From positions 620,001 to 684,000 of the forward strand of contig NZ_BMCT01000002.1 in assembly GCF_014635325.1 (NCBI RefSeq): a stretch of DNA of 64,000 bases, written 5' to 3'. Positions 1 to 8,231 of the stretch are shown one piece after another (within the stretch, counting starts at the first letter, position 1; each line of letters begins with the position of its first letter). Position numbers and translations under genes: made by a program. Origin of the DNA: Azorhizobium oxalatiphilum. Its GTDB lineage: Bacteria > Pseudomonadota > Alphaproteobacteria > Rhizobiales > Xanthobacteraceae. The notes beneath the pieces are model-generated. The model was not told where the DNA came from. It did not search any database and saw nothing but the letters and a program-made list of their open reading frames with translations.

Positions 1-2555
1 GCATCCACGGCGAGCCGATCATACATCCCCGGAATGCCGAAGGCATTCGTTACGCCGCCCTGCTCGAAGATGTCTTCGATCTCCCGTGCGGTGATCCCAA
101 TCGCGCTGCTCAGCTCGGCGACACCTACATAGCCCTGGCGAAGGGCTTTCACGCTTTCCGGTGTGTACGCAAAGCTGCCATCGGTGCGCTTCCATTGGTC
201 TGCTGCGGGCACAAGGACCCCGGCCTTCACCAGATCATCCAATCGCGTCGCAGTCAGATTGCGAAACTCGCGCTTTATGATCTGATCTGTCGACTCCGCG
301 CTGGCATCAGACAAATCCAATTTCGCAGTGATCAGCCGAGAGACCTCATCCTCGTCAACACGAATTGACGAAGCCCTCCGCTCCCCCGAGAAGCCTCGCC
401 AAGGCTCACCGCTTTCGGCTAGCGTTGCCAGGAGGGTCGGGACCGTAGCCCCCGTCTGGATGGCCGCCCTTATGACGGACACTTTGCGACTTGCGAGGTC
501 CGCGATCGGTGTCGCCTCACCAACAATTCGAGCCCAGAAGTCTGCGAACTGGCCCGTCGGGATACCATAACCGGAAGTTTTTCCCTCAGCGGCCGGCATC
601 GGCTTCAACGAGAGGACCCCGATGCGCCCCAATTCGTGGAGATGTTCGCTCCGAATGCCCGTGCTCTGACTTGCTTCATGCAGGTGCAAGAGGTCACCCT
701 CGAGGCGCATTGACGTAGCATGAGCAATCTTGCCCTTCCGGCTAAACGCATTTGCTAGGCGGATGCAGGCCGCGATGCGGCCGAGCATGGCTCTTGCGGG
801 CCTGAATTCCATTCCTTTCAACACGTCAGGCAGAAGGGCCGATCGACCAAGAACCGGCTTTCCCTGGCTGCGCTCGTGGAGCTTGGCCAGATAGGCATGC
901 AATTCGCCTTGTCCCCTCACAGCAATCCGGAATCCATCCTCCCGTGCGGAGGCCTTCCTCTCGGGCGTGAGTGACGTTCCAGCGCTACGTGGCGCCCCCG
1001 CCAGGCCAAGCACCTCGCTCAACGTGATCACGGCATGGAGCGGCATATCATCGAGCCAGCTTGCAGGCACCGTCGTGTTAGTCAGACGTGCCTCCACCCA
1101 CCGATGTAAGTCGGAGCGCCGGAAGGTCACGGAGCGCTGCGCCAATCCCTCCAAGGCAGGCACCAAGGTCTGGACAATGGAATGAAAGTCGACGGCAACA
1201 GTCTGTTTCGAGTGATCAATCTCGTGCAGCAAAACGCCATGTTTGCCGCAAGCCACCATCGGCTCATGAATCCAGCTGACACGAAGCCATGGCCTGCTGA
1301 GGCGGGGACCTTCGCCATGGTCAATGTCATCGAGCAGACACCGGGGGCAAACGCGAAAGCGGTGAGGCTTGATGTGGTCCCTTCGAACAACCTCTCCAAA
1401 AATTCTCAGATGGAAAATTGTTGCCGCCAGGGAGGATTTCCCAGTGGCTCCTACCGGCACAAACGCCGCTTCTTCCAGCTCAACCTGTGACGCTCCGGTC
1501 AGCGTGCAAAGCCGGGTTATGGCCCTCTCGCTCGCCAACGACGGCGCGACTCGCCGGGCTTCGGCGAAACTCTCTCGCATCGCTTGCAGCGTGCCTGAGA
1601 GATAGTTGTGGGAGCTCCAGCTCGCCACGGAAGTACAAATGATCGGTAAGCCAGCCGTGCGTGCAATCGCCTGCACCAAGGTCGTTTTTCCACAACCGGG
1701 AGGACCGCTGATCACAGCCCCCTTGTCGACGTCGGACCAGGCAATCGTTCCATTAGCGAAATCAGACAGGTCCTGGATGAGATTCTCCGCCCAGGCTTTT
1801 GCATCCCCCAAGCCGTGAAGCTCATGCAGAAGCGGGCCATCCGCCTGAGGGCGCGGCTCCTGCTGCTGGAGAAGTTTCAGAATGCGCTCGTTGCACGCCT
1901 CGACGGACAGTCCCGGGGCAAGTGCAAGCCCCGCTCCTGACGGGCTCAAGCTTCTGGCGCCTGCGTCATCAACCTCAAGAACGCATTGCTGGCGCAGATA
2001 TAAAGACCCAACCCATTCCAGCATCTCGACGTCCAGGCTTGGCAGGTCCAAATTATGCGTCCGCAGAGCCTGAAGCGTCGGTGAGAGGACGTTTTCGACG
2101 TCCCACCAGATCGCGATGAGCGAGCGACCAGATGCCACGATATCCTCAGCGTCGGCATGGGATTTCCGAACAACAGCGCGCTCCTGCCGCTCACAGAGCA
2201 TCACTTTAGGGGTCGCGGCTTCTTTCTGGCCGCGCTCCTCATCGCGGAACGGGGGCCTGTAATCGCCCTTCCCCATCAGATACTCGCAGAGGATTCGCGC
2301 ATCGTTCAGCGCAGGGACTTTGATCGTGACGATCGCATTGCCCTGAGAAATGCGATCGCAAAGGCCCGGCGTCTGGTCCAACAAGCGATTGGCGAGCAGT
2401 ATAAGGAGCACGCCAGACGCAGGCCCAGGGCTGCTCTCCAGAACGGGCAACTCAAAATCGAAGGAGCGAGATCCAGGCGCCCCCCAGGGAATGCCCTTCA
2501 CCGCAGCAATCATCCGCCGAGCGCGGGCTTCGTAGCTCACGATTTCGCTGGTCAT
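1..2555 (-). CDS. AAA+ ATPase / TniQ chimeric protein (3' end outside window)
   Basis: One frame stays open from the ATG at 2555 to the window edge (851 codons, no stop). Residues 1-339 look like an AAA+ ATPase: Walker A GPPGCGKTT at 284-292 and the usual continuation up to EARRVAPS. The Walker B block expected next is absent. From about residue 340 the protein reads as a TniQ-type transposon targeting protein, with a zinc-ribbon pattern C403-P-R-C406 and C436-G-K-H439-G and a long helical C-terminal part with HTH-like stretches. TniQ is the target-selection subunit of Tn7/Tn5053-type transposons. I infer an in-frame deletion that fused two once separate genes, so the ATPase half should be inactive. 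Start chosen from AGG 6-8 bases before the ATG; an in-frame TGA lies about 75 bases upstream. The gene is poorer in G+C than the rest of the window. Confidence 0.75.
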   Translation of the reverse strand, partial: MTSEIVSYEARARRMIAAVKGIPWGAPGSRSFDFELPVLESSPGPASGVLLILLANRLLDQTPGLCDRISQGNAIVTIKVPALNDARILCEYLMGKGDYRPPFRDEERGQKEAATPKVMLCERQERAVVRKSHADAEDIVASGRSLIAIWWDVENVLSPTLQALRTHNLDLPSLDVEMLEWVGSLYLRQQCVLEVDDAGARSLSPSGAGLALAPGLSVEACNERILKLLQQQEPRPQADGPLLHELHGLGDAKAWAENLIQDLSDFANGTIAWSDVDKGAVISGPPGCGKTTLVQAIARTAGLPIICTSVASWSSHNYLSGTLQAMRESFAEARRVAPSLASERAITRLCTLTGASQVELEEAAFVPVGATGKSSLAATIFHLRIFGEVVRRDHIKPHRFRVCPRCLLDDIDHGEGPRLSRPWLRVSWIHEPMVACGKHGVLLHEIDHSKQTVAVDFHSIVQTLVPALEGLAQRSVTFRRSDLHRWVEARLTNTTVPASWLDDMPLHAVITLSEVLGLAGAPRSAGTSLTPERKASAREDGFRIAVRGQGELHAYLAKLHERSQGKPVLGRSALLPDVLKGMEFRPARAMLGRIAACIRLANAFSRKGKIAHATSMRLEGDLLHLHEASQSTGIRSEHLHELGRIGVLSLKPMPAAEGKTSGYGIPTGQFADFWARIVGEATPIADLASRKVSVIRAAIQTGATVPTLLATLAESGEPWRGFSGERRASSIRVDEDEVSRLITAKLDLSDASAESTDQIIKREFRNLTATRLDDLVKAGVLVPAADQWKRTDGSFAYTPESVKALRQGYVGVAELSSAIGITAREIEDIFEQGGVTNAFGIPGMYDRLAVD

Positions 2556-2685
2556 GATCGACCTCAATGCTGCATTGGATGCTCTCTCACCCGCCACGCC
2601 TTCGAACGGCCGCAGGGGCGAAACGACTCAAGCGTGCCGGACCAGCCGGACCACCCACGTTGAAAGAAGACTGGATCTCCGGGGA

Positions 2686-3297
2686 TCAGTGCCCCATGAC
2701 AGATCGTCCGCGGCTTCGACGGGTCGGCAGCGAAACCAGGCTTGAGGGCCCAATGGGGCGGGTCAGGTCAATCCGCAGCTTTTTGTCCGCAACGAGGGAC
2801 AGGACTGCTCGGATCGGATCCTCGTTGCGAAGCACGTATGCTGCGCAATCAAAGAGAGGAGAGGATCCGCCATTCTCCAAGAGGTGCTGCTCGAGAAGAA
2901 TTCGATCCGTGCGCGCGACCTCATGGTCGGAGGCTCCGACAAGGGTAATAAGGTTGCCGAGACGAGGCTGACGAACCAGCCACCGCTCCGTTACAATCAG
3001 GACGCCGGTCATCCGCCACTGCTTCGACAGCACACGGCGAATTCCTGCAACCGGCATCCCGTCGGGGATTGCCACGATTGAGAGAATCCGATCGGCTAGT
3101 TTCGCGAGCCGAATGACTGAACCGTTTGGGGCCGAAGACGCCGCGAGCTTTTCTTCGGCTCGCCGATCAGGGCGAAAATCGCGGATGCGGTGCGAGAGGA
3201 GAAGGTTGGCGTCCAACGCGTCAGCCAGGCTGTCCTTGAACAGCAAGCAGTCGGCATCTGAGGATTTTATGGATTCGGTTGCAGCACATGAATGCAT
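2686..3297 (-). CDS. Hypothetical protein, possible TnsA-like remnant
   Basis: 203 residues starting at ATG 3297, preceded by GGAG at good spacing; a GTG start 10 codons earlier (3327) is also open. I do not recognise the family with certainty. The stretch VTERWLVRQPRLGNLITL and the C-terminal part DPIRAVLSLVADKKLRIDL recall the end of the nuclease domain and the winged-helix tail of TnsA-type transposon endonucleases. The N-terminal catalytic region of such enzymes is not obvious. It lies 130 bases upstream of the AAA+/TniQ chimera on the same strand, which fits a decayed Tn7-like element. It could equally be an unrelated island gene. Confidence 0.55.
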   Translation of the reverse strand: MHSCAATESIKSSDADCLLFKDSLADALDANLLLSHRIRDFRPDRRAEEKLAASSAPNGSVIRLAKLADRILSIVAIPDGMPVAGIRRVLSKQWRMTGVLIVTERWLVRQPRLGNLITLVGASDHEVARTDRILLEQHLLENGGSSPLFDCAAYVLRNEDPIRAVLSLVADKKLRIDLTRPIGPSSLVSLPTRRSRGRSVMGH

Positions 3298-3516
3298 GGC
3301 AAAGCTCCGCCGGCGCTGGAGTGACACTCCAGACGTGGGAATGGATTCGTTTCCGAATGCTTCGAGAAACCCGAAGTCGGACTGGTGAGATGAAGTCGTA
3401 TTTGGAACGTTGCGCGGATTGGCGCTCGTCGCCCGCTCGGCGCTCGACTCGCAACTGCACTCAAAGCAGGGTGCCGCTCATGCGGTCTATCCCGCTTGAC
3501 GGAATGACTCATACAA

Positions 3517-3537
3517 AGTTGCAGTTTTTCTGCAACT
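3517..3537. promoter_or_regulatory. Perfect inverted repeat, candidate operator
   Basis: Arms AGTTGCAG (3517-3524) and CTGCAACT (3530-3537) are perfect 8-bp inverted repeats around a TTTTT spacer. They lie 14 bases before the ATG of the small XRE regulator and between two divergent genes. This is the position and form of an autoregulatory operator. A TTGACG at 3496-3501 could be a -35 element, but no good -10 follows at normal spacing. Confidence 0.55.
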
Positions 3538-3550
3538 CTTCATTTTGAAC

Positions 3551-3790
3551 ATGGTTAACGGAGCTCAAATTCGAGCCGCCCGCGCCCTCCTGGGCTGGGA
3601 TCAGCAACTGCTGGCGGATCGTGCTCAGATCGCCGTGCGCACGCTGTCTTCCTTCGAGGACGGATCTCGCTCTCCGCGAGCGCGCGTACGCGATGCCATT
3701 GTGACCACCCTGATAAACGCTGGGATCATATTCTCGGTGACAGATGAAGGTGTGGGCGTCTTCCTTCGTTCAGCCCAATCTGCCGACTAA
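3551..3790 (+). CDS. Small XRE-family helix-turn-helix regulator
   Basis: 79 residues from ATG 3551; a TTG two codons earlier (3545) is also possible. The N-terminal half is a typical Cro/CI-type HTH: QIRAARALLGWDQQLLADRA, followed by a recognition helix around AVRTLSSFEDGSRSPR. The C-terminal part (VRDAIVTTLINAGIIFSVTDEGVGVFL) matches the short tail common in single-domain XRE proteins of Rhizobiales, where an asparagine/isoleucine-rich loop ends in a 'G V' strand. It is divergent from the 203-residue island protein, with an inverted repeat between them. I infer a local repressor of the island genes. Function beyond DNA binding is unknown. Confidence 0.8.
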   Translation: MVNGAQIRAARALLGWDQQLLADRAQIAVRTLSSFEDGSRSPRARVRDAIVTTLINAGIIFSVTDEGVGVFLRSAQSAD

Positions 3791-3992
3791 CCTGTCTGTT
3801 GCTGATGCAGATCTCGATGCACCGGCCCCACGCATTCGGCTGAACTTTAATGGGAGCGCATCCGGCTGCGGCAGGCCGATGCATCGCACCTTGCTTTTCC
3901 TCCTTTGCAACAGCCGCCGGCGTCGTTGAGATTTGCAGGACGTCCCCCAATGGTTCGAGCAACACCATCTTTCGAACCGACGGGGAGATATC

Positions 3993-4661
3993 ATGTCATA
4001 TGCTCATGCGAAGATGTCGAATCGCATTCGTGCCAAATCGCTGCTGGAGTCCCTGAAGTTACGACTTTCGGATGCACATGAGGCAAAGATTGAGGAAATG
4101 TCAGGGACCACAGATCCTCTCCCAATATGGTGGCGACTATCCAAGGTAGATGGCGTCCACATTTATTCAACACCAGAGGGATGGTTCACTGACATTGTCT
4201 TCAAGGGATTGCCTTCTGAAGTTCCCGATATCTGTGGATCGACAGAACCTACGCCCAGTCGTCAGGATGCTATCTTCGAGGCGCTCGGCCTCCTCGCTGC
4301 CTTCGCGAAGACTGACTTGCTTCCTTTGCCCCCTGAGGAGAAAGCGGAACTTCTCTGGTTCAAGTTCGACGATATCGAGGTTCCTGTTCTAGCGGCATCC
4401 ATCTTGCCATGGAGGCAGGAGTTGATGGACGAGGGCTATACCGTCGAAAGGGCGAGGCGCCGTCTGGCATTCCTGCGCGATCAGGCCTGCGGAGAGCGGG
4501 CTTTGACCAAGAAAGTTTTCAGCCGCCTCAGCGAGATCGAACAGAAGCAAATCGAAATCTGCTGCGCCATCGCCATGGCCATGGGCCTGCCGCGCTTCAG
4601 CATCGAAGATGGGGTGCTGTCGGATTTTGAACGCGACGACCCGGCACCTAGACCTCACTAA
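3993..4661 (+). CDS. Hypothetical island protein
   Basis: 222 residues starting at ATG 3993, which is preceded by GGGGAG at 7-base spacing; the frame is open upstream but without another good ribosome site. I recognise no domain. The N-terminal half is hydrophilic and basic (HAKMSNRIRAKSLLESLKLRLSDAHEAKIEEM). The middle contains aromatic residues (PIWWRLSKVDG, LLWFKFDDIEVPVL) and the end is acidic. There is no signal peptide or membrane segment. It faces the S24-like repressor gene, which converges on it with a 42-base gap. Base composition is like the other island genes. Confidence 0.55.
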   Translation: MSYAHAKMSNRIRAKSLLESLKLRLSDAHEAKIEEMSGTTDPLPIWWRLSKVDGVHIYSTPEGWFTDIVFKGLPSEVPDICGSTEPTPSRQDAIFEALGLLAAFAKTDLLPLPPEEKAELLWFKFDDIEVPVLAASILPWRQELMDEGYTVERARRRLAFLRDQACGERALTKKVFSRLSEIEQKQIEICCAIAMAMGLPRFSIEDGVLSDFERDDPAPRPH

Positions 4662-4703
4662 TGGATGAATTGGATAGGGTGGATGAGATCCAGTGTCTTG
4701 CCC

Positions 4704-5306
4704 TTATGCTTGAGGGCGAGACACGATCAGTACGACACGGCCCACGATCGCCACATCGCCAACCTCCGTCACGTCGTCGATGAATGTCGAATTATCGTGG
4801 ATCGTTCGCACCTTGCCGCCGTGCAAACGTTGAATGCGCCTGACCAAATAGCGGCCTGATACGGACAGTACGCACAAATGGCCGTCCTCAACCTCACCCG
4901 GATCAACGACCACCTCGCTGGCCGAACAGACAGTTGGTGCCATTGCTGCCCCGGTAACCTCCAGGCAGAAGGCTTGTGAGGGCGCGCTACAAACACCGTT
5001 CAGGACGTCATTGGCGAAGTGGCGCACTCCGACCACGTGACCGGAACCATTGAGCAGCCGCAGCGATGTGGCGTCGGGCGCATAATCCGCACTTTGCTCT
5101 CCGCTGATGTACCAGCGGAGGTCAACGCCTAGGAAGTCAGCGATACGAAGGGCGACGTCCGCCGTGGGCAGCTTACCCTTAGCGTAACCTGCCACCGTCG
5201 ATGTCGCCACACCAGCGGCCTTACCCACCGAGGTCAACGAGCGTGTTCCCAGCGCGATACCAAAACGCTCCGCCCTAGCCTGCTCCTCCTCAGAATACGC
5301 AATCAT
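4704..5306 (-). CDS. LexA/CI-like regulator with substituted S24 catalytic residues
   Basis: 200 residues from ATG 5306 (a GTG directly before it is possible). Residues ~23-65 form an XRE-type HTH (SVGKAAGVATSTVAGYAKGK). Residues ~105-195 have the layout of an S24 LexA-like peptidase domain. In the motif that normally reads GDSMxP the protein has G-A-A-M-A-P, so the nucleophilic Ser is Ala121. The catalytic Lys of the 'YLVKR' strand is Arg156. A self-cleaving repressor would need both residues, so I infer a non-cleavable relative whose C-terminal domain serves dimerisation or ligand sensing. It resembles phage or ICE repressors and fits the island context. Confidence 0.82.
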   Translation of the reverse strand: MIAYSEEEQARAERFGIALGTRSLTSVGKAAGVATSTVAGYAKGKLPTADVALRIADFLGVDLRWYISGEQSADYAPDATSLRLLNGSGHVVGVRHFANDVLNGVCSAPSQAFCLEVTGAAMAPTVCSASEVVVDPGEVEDGHLCVLSVSGRYLVRRIQRLHGGKVRTIHDNSTFIDDVTEVGDVAIVGRVVLIVSRPQA

Positions 5307-5309
5307 CAC

Positions 5310-5804
5310 AAAATCTCGCGCCGATTAGGTCGTGGCCCAGAGGCTGGGCGATACCAAGCTCGAGGCAGCTATGGCAATTAACGAACAATTCTCGCTAAAG
5401 CCATGACGAACAATCGATCCTGTGGCGAAGGGCGTGTGACAAGCTCCTGGAGCTGAACGCACGGCGTTAGAGGTACCCCAATTGTCCCTCGCATCTCGGT
5501 CGGGATTACAGCATCTCGCGACAACGTCGGTACCAGGGGCGCGAAGAGCCAGATGCTCAGATCAGCACGCCAGCCTGTCACTGTGAGATCGTTCGAACGT
5601 CGAAGTTCCAAACTTTGGCTCCGAAGTGCCAAACTTTGGTTCGCTCACCATGATGAGCGGGATCACTTGACCCGCACCTTAAAAAAACGTTCGATCGTTT
5701 CCTATCCATGTCCGACACGGGCTCATAAGCTCGGGGGCACGGCCCTCCCCCGCGCCGGCGGGGCGGGAACAGAAGCGCCCGCAAGCGGCGCCGGAGGAAA
5801 CGCC
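5310..5804. other. 495-base intergenic region at island/chromosome border
   Basis: No convincing gene. It separates the island regulator from the acyl-CoA synthetase operon. It contains two ACGAACAAT copies near 5378 and 5405, a 17-bp direct repeat at 5602-5639 (listed separately), and a run of A followed by CGTTCGATCGTTTC near 5683-5701. The frame of the synthetase gene is open back to 5553, but the strong ribosome site is at 5793-5798, so this part is treated as untranslated. Confidence 0.6.
5602..5639. promoter_or_regulatory. Pair of 17-bp direct repeats, 21-bp period
   Basis: GAAGTTCCAAACTTTGG at 5602-5618 and GAAGTGCCAAACTTTGG at 5623-5639 differ at one base and are exactly two helical turns apart. 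Each has a near-palindromic core, CCAAACTTTGG. The arrangement suggests side-by-side binding of a dimeric regulator upstream of the acyl-CoA synthetase gene. The regulator is not identified here. Confidence 0.5.
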
Positions 5805-7418
5805 ATGCTGCCCGACGTCGCGCGCTATGCCGACCTTGTCCGCGCCTTCCGCTGGAATATTCCCGCCCGCTTCAACATGGGTGTTGCCTGCGTCGATGCC
5901 CACGCGAACGGAACGGGCAAGCCGGCCCTGCTTATCGTGGAGGAAGACGGCAAGCTTGCTACCTATTCGTTCGATCAGCTGAAAGCACTGACCAACCGTT
6001 TCGCCAATGTGCTGGGCGCGTGCGGCCTGCTGCCGGGCGACCGGGTCGCGGTGTTCCTGCCGCAGGCGCCTGAGACGGCCATCGCCCATCTCGGCGCCTT
6101 CAAGGCCGGCATGGTTTCGGTTCCGCTCTTCACCCTCTTCGGCGATGAGGCCCTCTCCTTCCGCCTCGCCAATTCCCGTGCCAAGGCGTTGGTTACGGAC
6201 CTTGCCGGTCTCGCCAAGCTGGAGCGCATCCACGCCGAAGTGCCGGATCTGACCCACGTCTTCGTCATCGGACCTGATCAGGGCAATGGGCGCGCCCTCT
6301 CCTTCAACGCCGCCATGGCGCAGGCCTCCGACAGCTTCACGCCCGTGGACACGGGACCGGACGATCCCGGCATCATCATCTTCACCTCTGGTACCACCGG
6401 AAACCCCAAGGGCGCTCTGCATGGCCACCGCATCCTGCTCGGCCACATCCCATGCGTGGAGTTCGTCCATCAGGGCATGCCACAGCCCGGCGACCTGCAC
6501 TGGACACCCGCCGACTGGGCGTGGATCGGCGGCCTGTTCGACGTGCTCATGCCCAGCCTTTATCTCGGCGTCCCGGTCCTTGCGCATCGGGCCAAGAAAT
6601 TCGATCCCGAAGCCGCCATGGCGCTGATGGCGACCCACAAGGTACGCAACGTCTTCCTGCCCCCCACCGCGCTGAAGCTGCTGAGGCAGGCGGACGTGCG
6701 GCATGGCGGCCTCGTGCTGCGCTCACTGCTCACGGGTGGCGAGACGCTGGGGGCGGAGCTGGGCGCCTTCGTGCAGGAACGGCTCGGCGTGGAAGCGCGG
6801 GAAATCTACGGCCAGACCGAATGCAATCTGGTGGTCGGCTCCAATTCCAGTTTCTTCCCCATCCGCCCCGGCTCCATGGGCAAGCCCATTCCTGGCCATG
6901 ACGTGCGCATCGTGGACGATGACGGCGTGGAAGTTCCGACCGGCGAGCAGGGACACATCGGCATCCGCCGGGGCGATCCGGTGATGATGCTGGAATACTG
7001 GAACAATCCCGATGCCACGGCCGACAAGTTCGCGGGCGACTTCCTGCTCACCGGCGATCTGGGGCGGCAGGATGAGGATGGCTACCTCTGGTACATGAGC
7101 CGCTCCGACGACGTCATCACCTCTGCCGGCTATCGCATCGGCCCGGGTGAGATCGAGGACTGCATCCTGCGCCATCCGGCGGTAGCGATGGTGGGCGTGG
7201 TGGGCGTGCCCGATCCTGTGCGCACGGAGGCGGTGAAGGCTTGGGTGGTGCTGAAGCCCGGCCACCTGGGCTCGGATGCGCTGGCGTCCGAAATCCAGGA
7301 GCATGTGCGCACCAAGCTATCGGGGCATGAATATCCCCGCTACGTTTCCTTCACCGACGCTTTGCCCATGACGGCGACGGGAAAGATCCTCCGGCGCGAG
7401 CTGCGTCGGCTCGGCTGA
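5805..7418 (+). CDS. AMP-forming acyl-CoA synthetase
   Basis: 537 residues, ANL superfamily: activates a carboxylic acid to its acyl-CoA with ATP. The adenylate-binding P-loop motif is TSGTTGNPKG at residues 194-203, and the A5 motif YGQTE is at 335-339. The hinge and C-terminal lid follow, ending in the catalytic-lysine motif TATGKILRREL. Start chosen at ATG 5805 because GGAGGAAA precedes it; the frame is open further upstream. The closest overall type is the medium-chain or aromatic acyl-CoA/acetyl-CoA-like synthetases of alphaproteobacteria; the exact acid cannot be told. A crotonase-fold gene follows after 9 bases, so the two form an operon, apparently for activation and processing of an acyl group. 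Confidence 0.88.
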   Translation: MLPDVARYADLVRAFRWNIPARFNMGVACVDAHANGTGKPALLIVEEDGKLATYSFDQLKALTNRFANVLGACGLLPGDRVAVFLPQAPETAIAHLGAFKAGMVSVPLFTLFGDEALSFRLANSRAKALVTDLAGLAKLERIHAEVPDLTHVFVIGPDQGNGRALSFNAAMAQASDSFTPVDTGPDDPGIIIFTSGTTGNPKGALHGHRILLGHIPCVEFVHQGMPQPGDLHWTPADWAWIGGLFDVLMPSLYLGVPVLAHRAKKFDPEAAMALMATHKVRNVFLPPTALKLLRQADVRHGGLVLRSLLTGGETLGAELGAFVQERLGVEAREIYGQTECNLVVGSNSSFFPIRPGSMGKPIPGHDVRIVDDDGVEVPTGEQGHIGIRRGDPVMMLEYWNNPDATADKFAGDFLLTGDLGRQDEDGYLWYMSRSDDVITSAGYRIGPGEIEDCILRHPAVAMVGVVGVPDPVRTEAVKAWVVLKPGHLGSDALASEIQEHVRTKLSGHEYPRYVSFTDALPMTATGKILRRELRRLG

Positions 7419-7427
7419 GGAGCCCCA

Positions 7428-8231
7428 ATGACCGACGCACTGGCCGCCGACGCACAGCCCGCGGACACCGGAACCACACGCCTCACCATCGCGGACGGGA
7501 TCGCCACCATCCTCTTCGACCGCCCGCAGGCCCGCAATGCCATGACCTGGCGCATGTATGAGGAACTGTACGCCGCCTGCCGAGAGATCACGGTGCGGGC
7601 CGGCGAGGTGAAAGTGGCGGTGCTCCGAGGCGTCGGCGGCAGGGCCTTCGTGGCAGGCACGGACATCGAGCAGTTCCGCACCTTCACCGCCGATGACGCG
7701 GTGGCCTATGAGGAGAAGGTGGAAGCCTGTGTGGCAGCGCTGGAGGCCATTCCGGTGCCCACGCTGGCCGTGGTGGAAGGCTGGGCGGTGGGCGGCGGCT
7801 TCGCGATCGCCAATGCCTGCGATCTGCGCATCGCCACGCCGGGTAGCCGCTTCGGCGTGCCCATTGCCCGCACGCTGGGCAATGGCCTCTCCGCCTCCAA
7901 TCTGCGGCGTCTTCAGGCGACACTCGGTCTCGGCATGGTGAAGCGCATGCTGCTTCTGGCCGAGATGCCCGTCGCCGAAGCCATGCCGGCCGGCTACGTG
8001 GAGGTTGTGTCCTCCGAAGCGCTGGACGGCCATCTGGCTGAGGTGTGCGCCCGGCTCGCCGGCCATGCGCCGCTGACCATGCAAGCCACCAAAGATGCGC
8101 TCAATCGGCTCGCGCTGGAGGCGGCGCCGCCGGACGAGGATCTGATCCGCCTCGTTTATGGCAGCGCCGATTTCAAGGAGGGCATCGCGGCCTTCACCGC
8201 CAAGCGCCCGCCGGATTGGCAAGGCCGCTGA
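7428..8231 (+). CDS. Enoyl-CoA hydratase/isomerase-family protein
   Basis: 267 residues, crotonase fold. The oxyanion-hole segments are present: RAFVAGTDIEQF (about 70-82) and GWAVGGGFAIANACDLRIA (about 117-136). In classical enoyl-CoA hydratase two Glu residues act as acid and base, in the contexts FGxPE and AMEM. Here the matching places read FGVPIARTLG and LGMVKRMLL, so both Glu seem to be missing. The enzyme may therefore do another crotonase-type reaction (isomerase, thioesterase or lyase), or the family alignment is shifted. GAGGAG precedes the ATG. It is the second gene of the synthetase operon and ends directly against the convergent hydrolase gene with no spacing. Confidence 0.83.
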   Translation: MTDALAADAQPADTGTTRLTIADGIATILFDRPQARNAMTWRMYEELYAACREITVRAGEVKVAVLRGVGGRAFVAGTDIEQFRTFTADDAVAYEEKVEACVAALEAIPVPTLAVVEGWAVGGGFAIANACDLRIATPGSRFGVPIARTLGNGLSASNLRRLQATLGLGMVKRMLLLAEMPVAEAMPAGYVEVVSSEALDGHLAEVCARLAGHAPLTMQATKDALNRLALEAAPPDEDLIRLVYGSADFKEGIAAFTAKRPPDWQGR

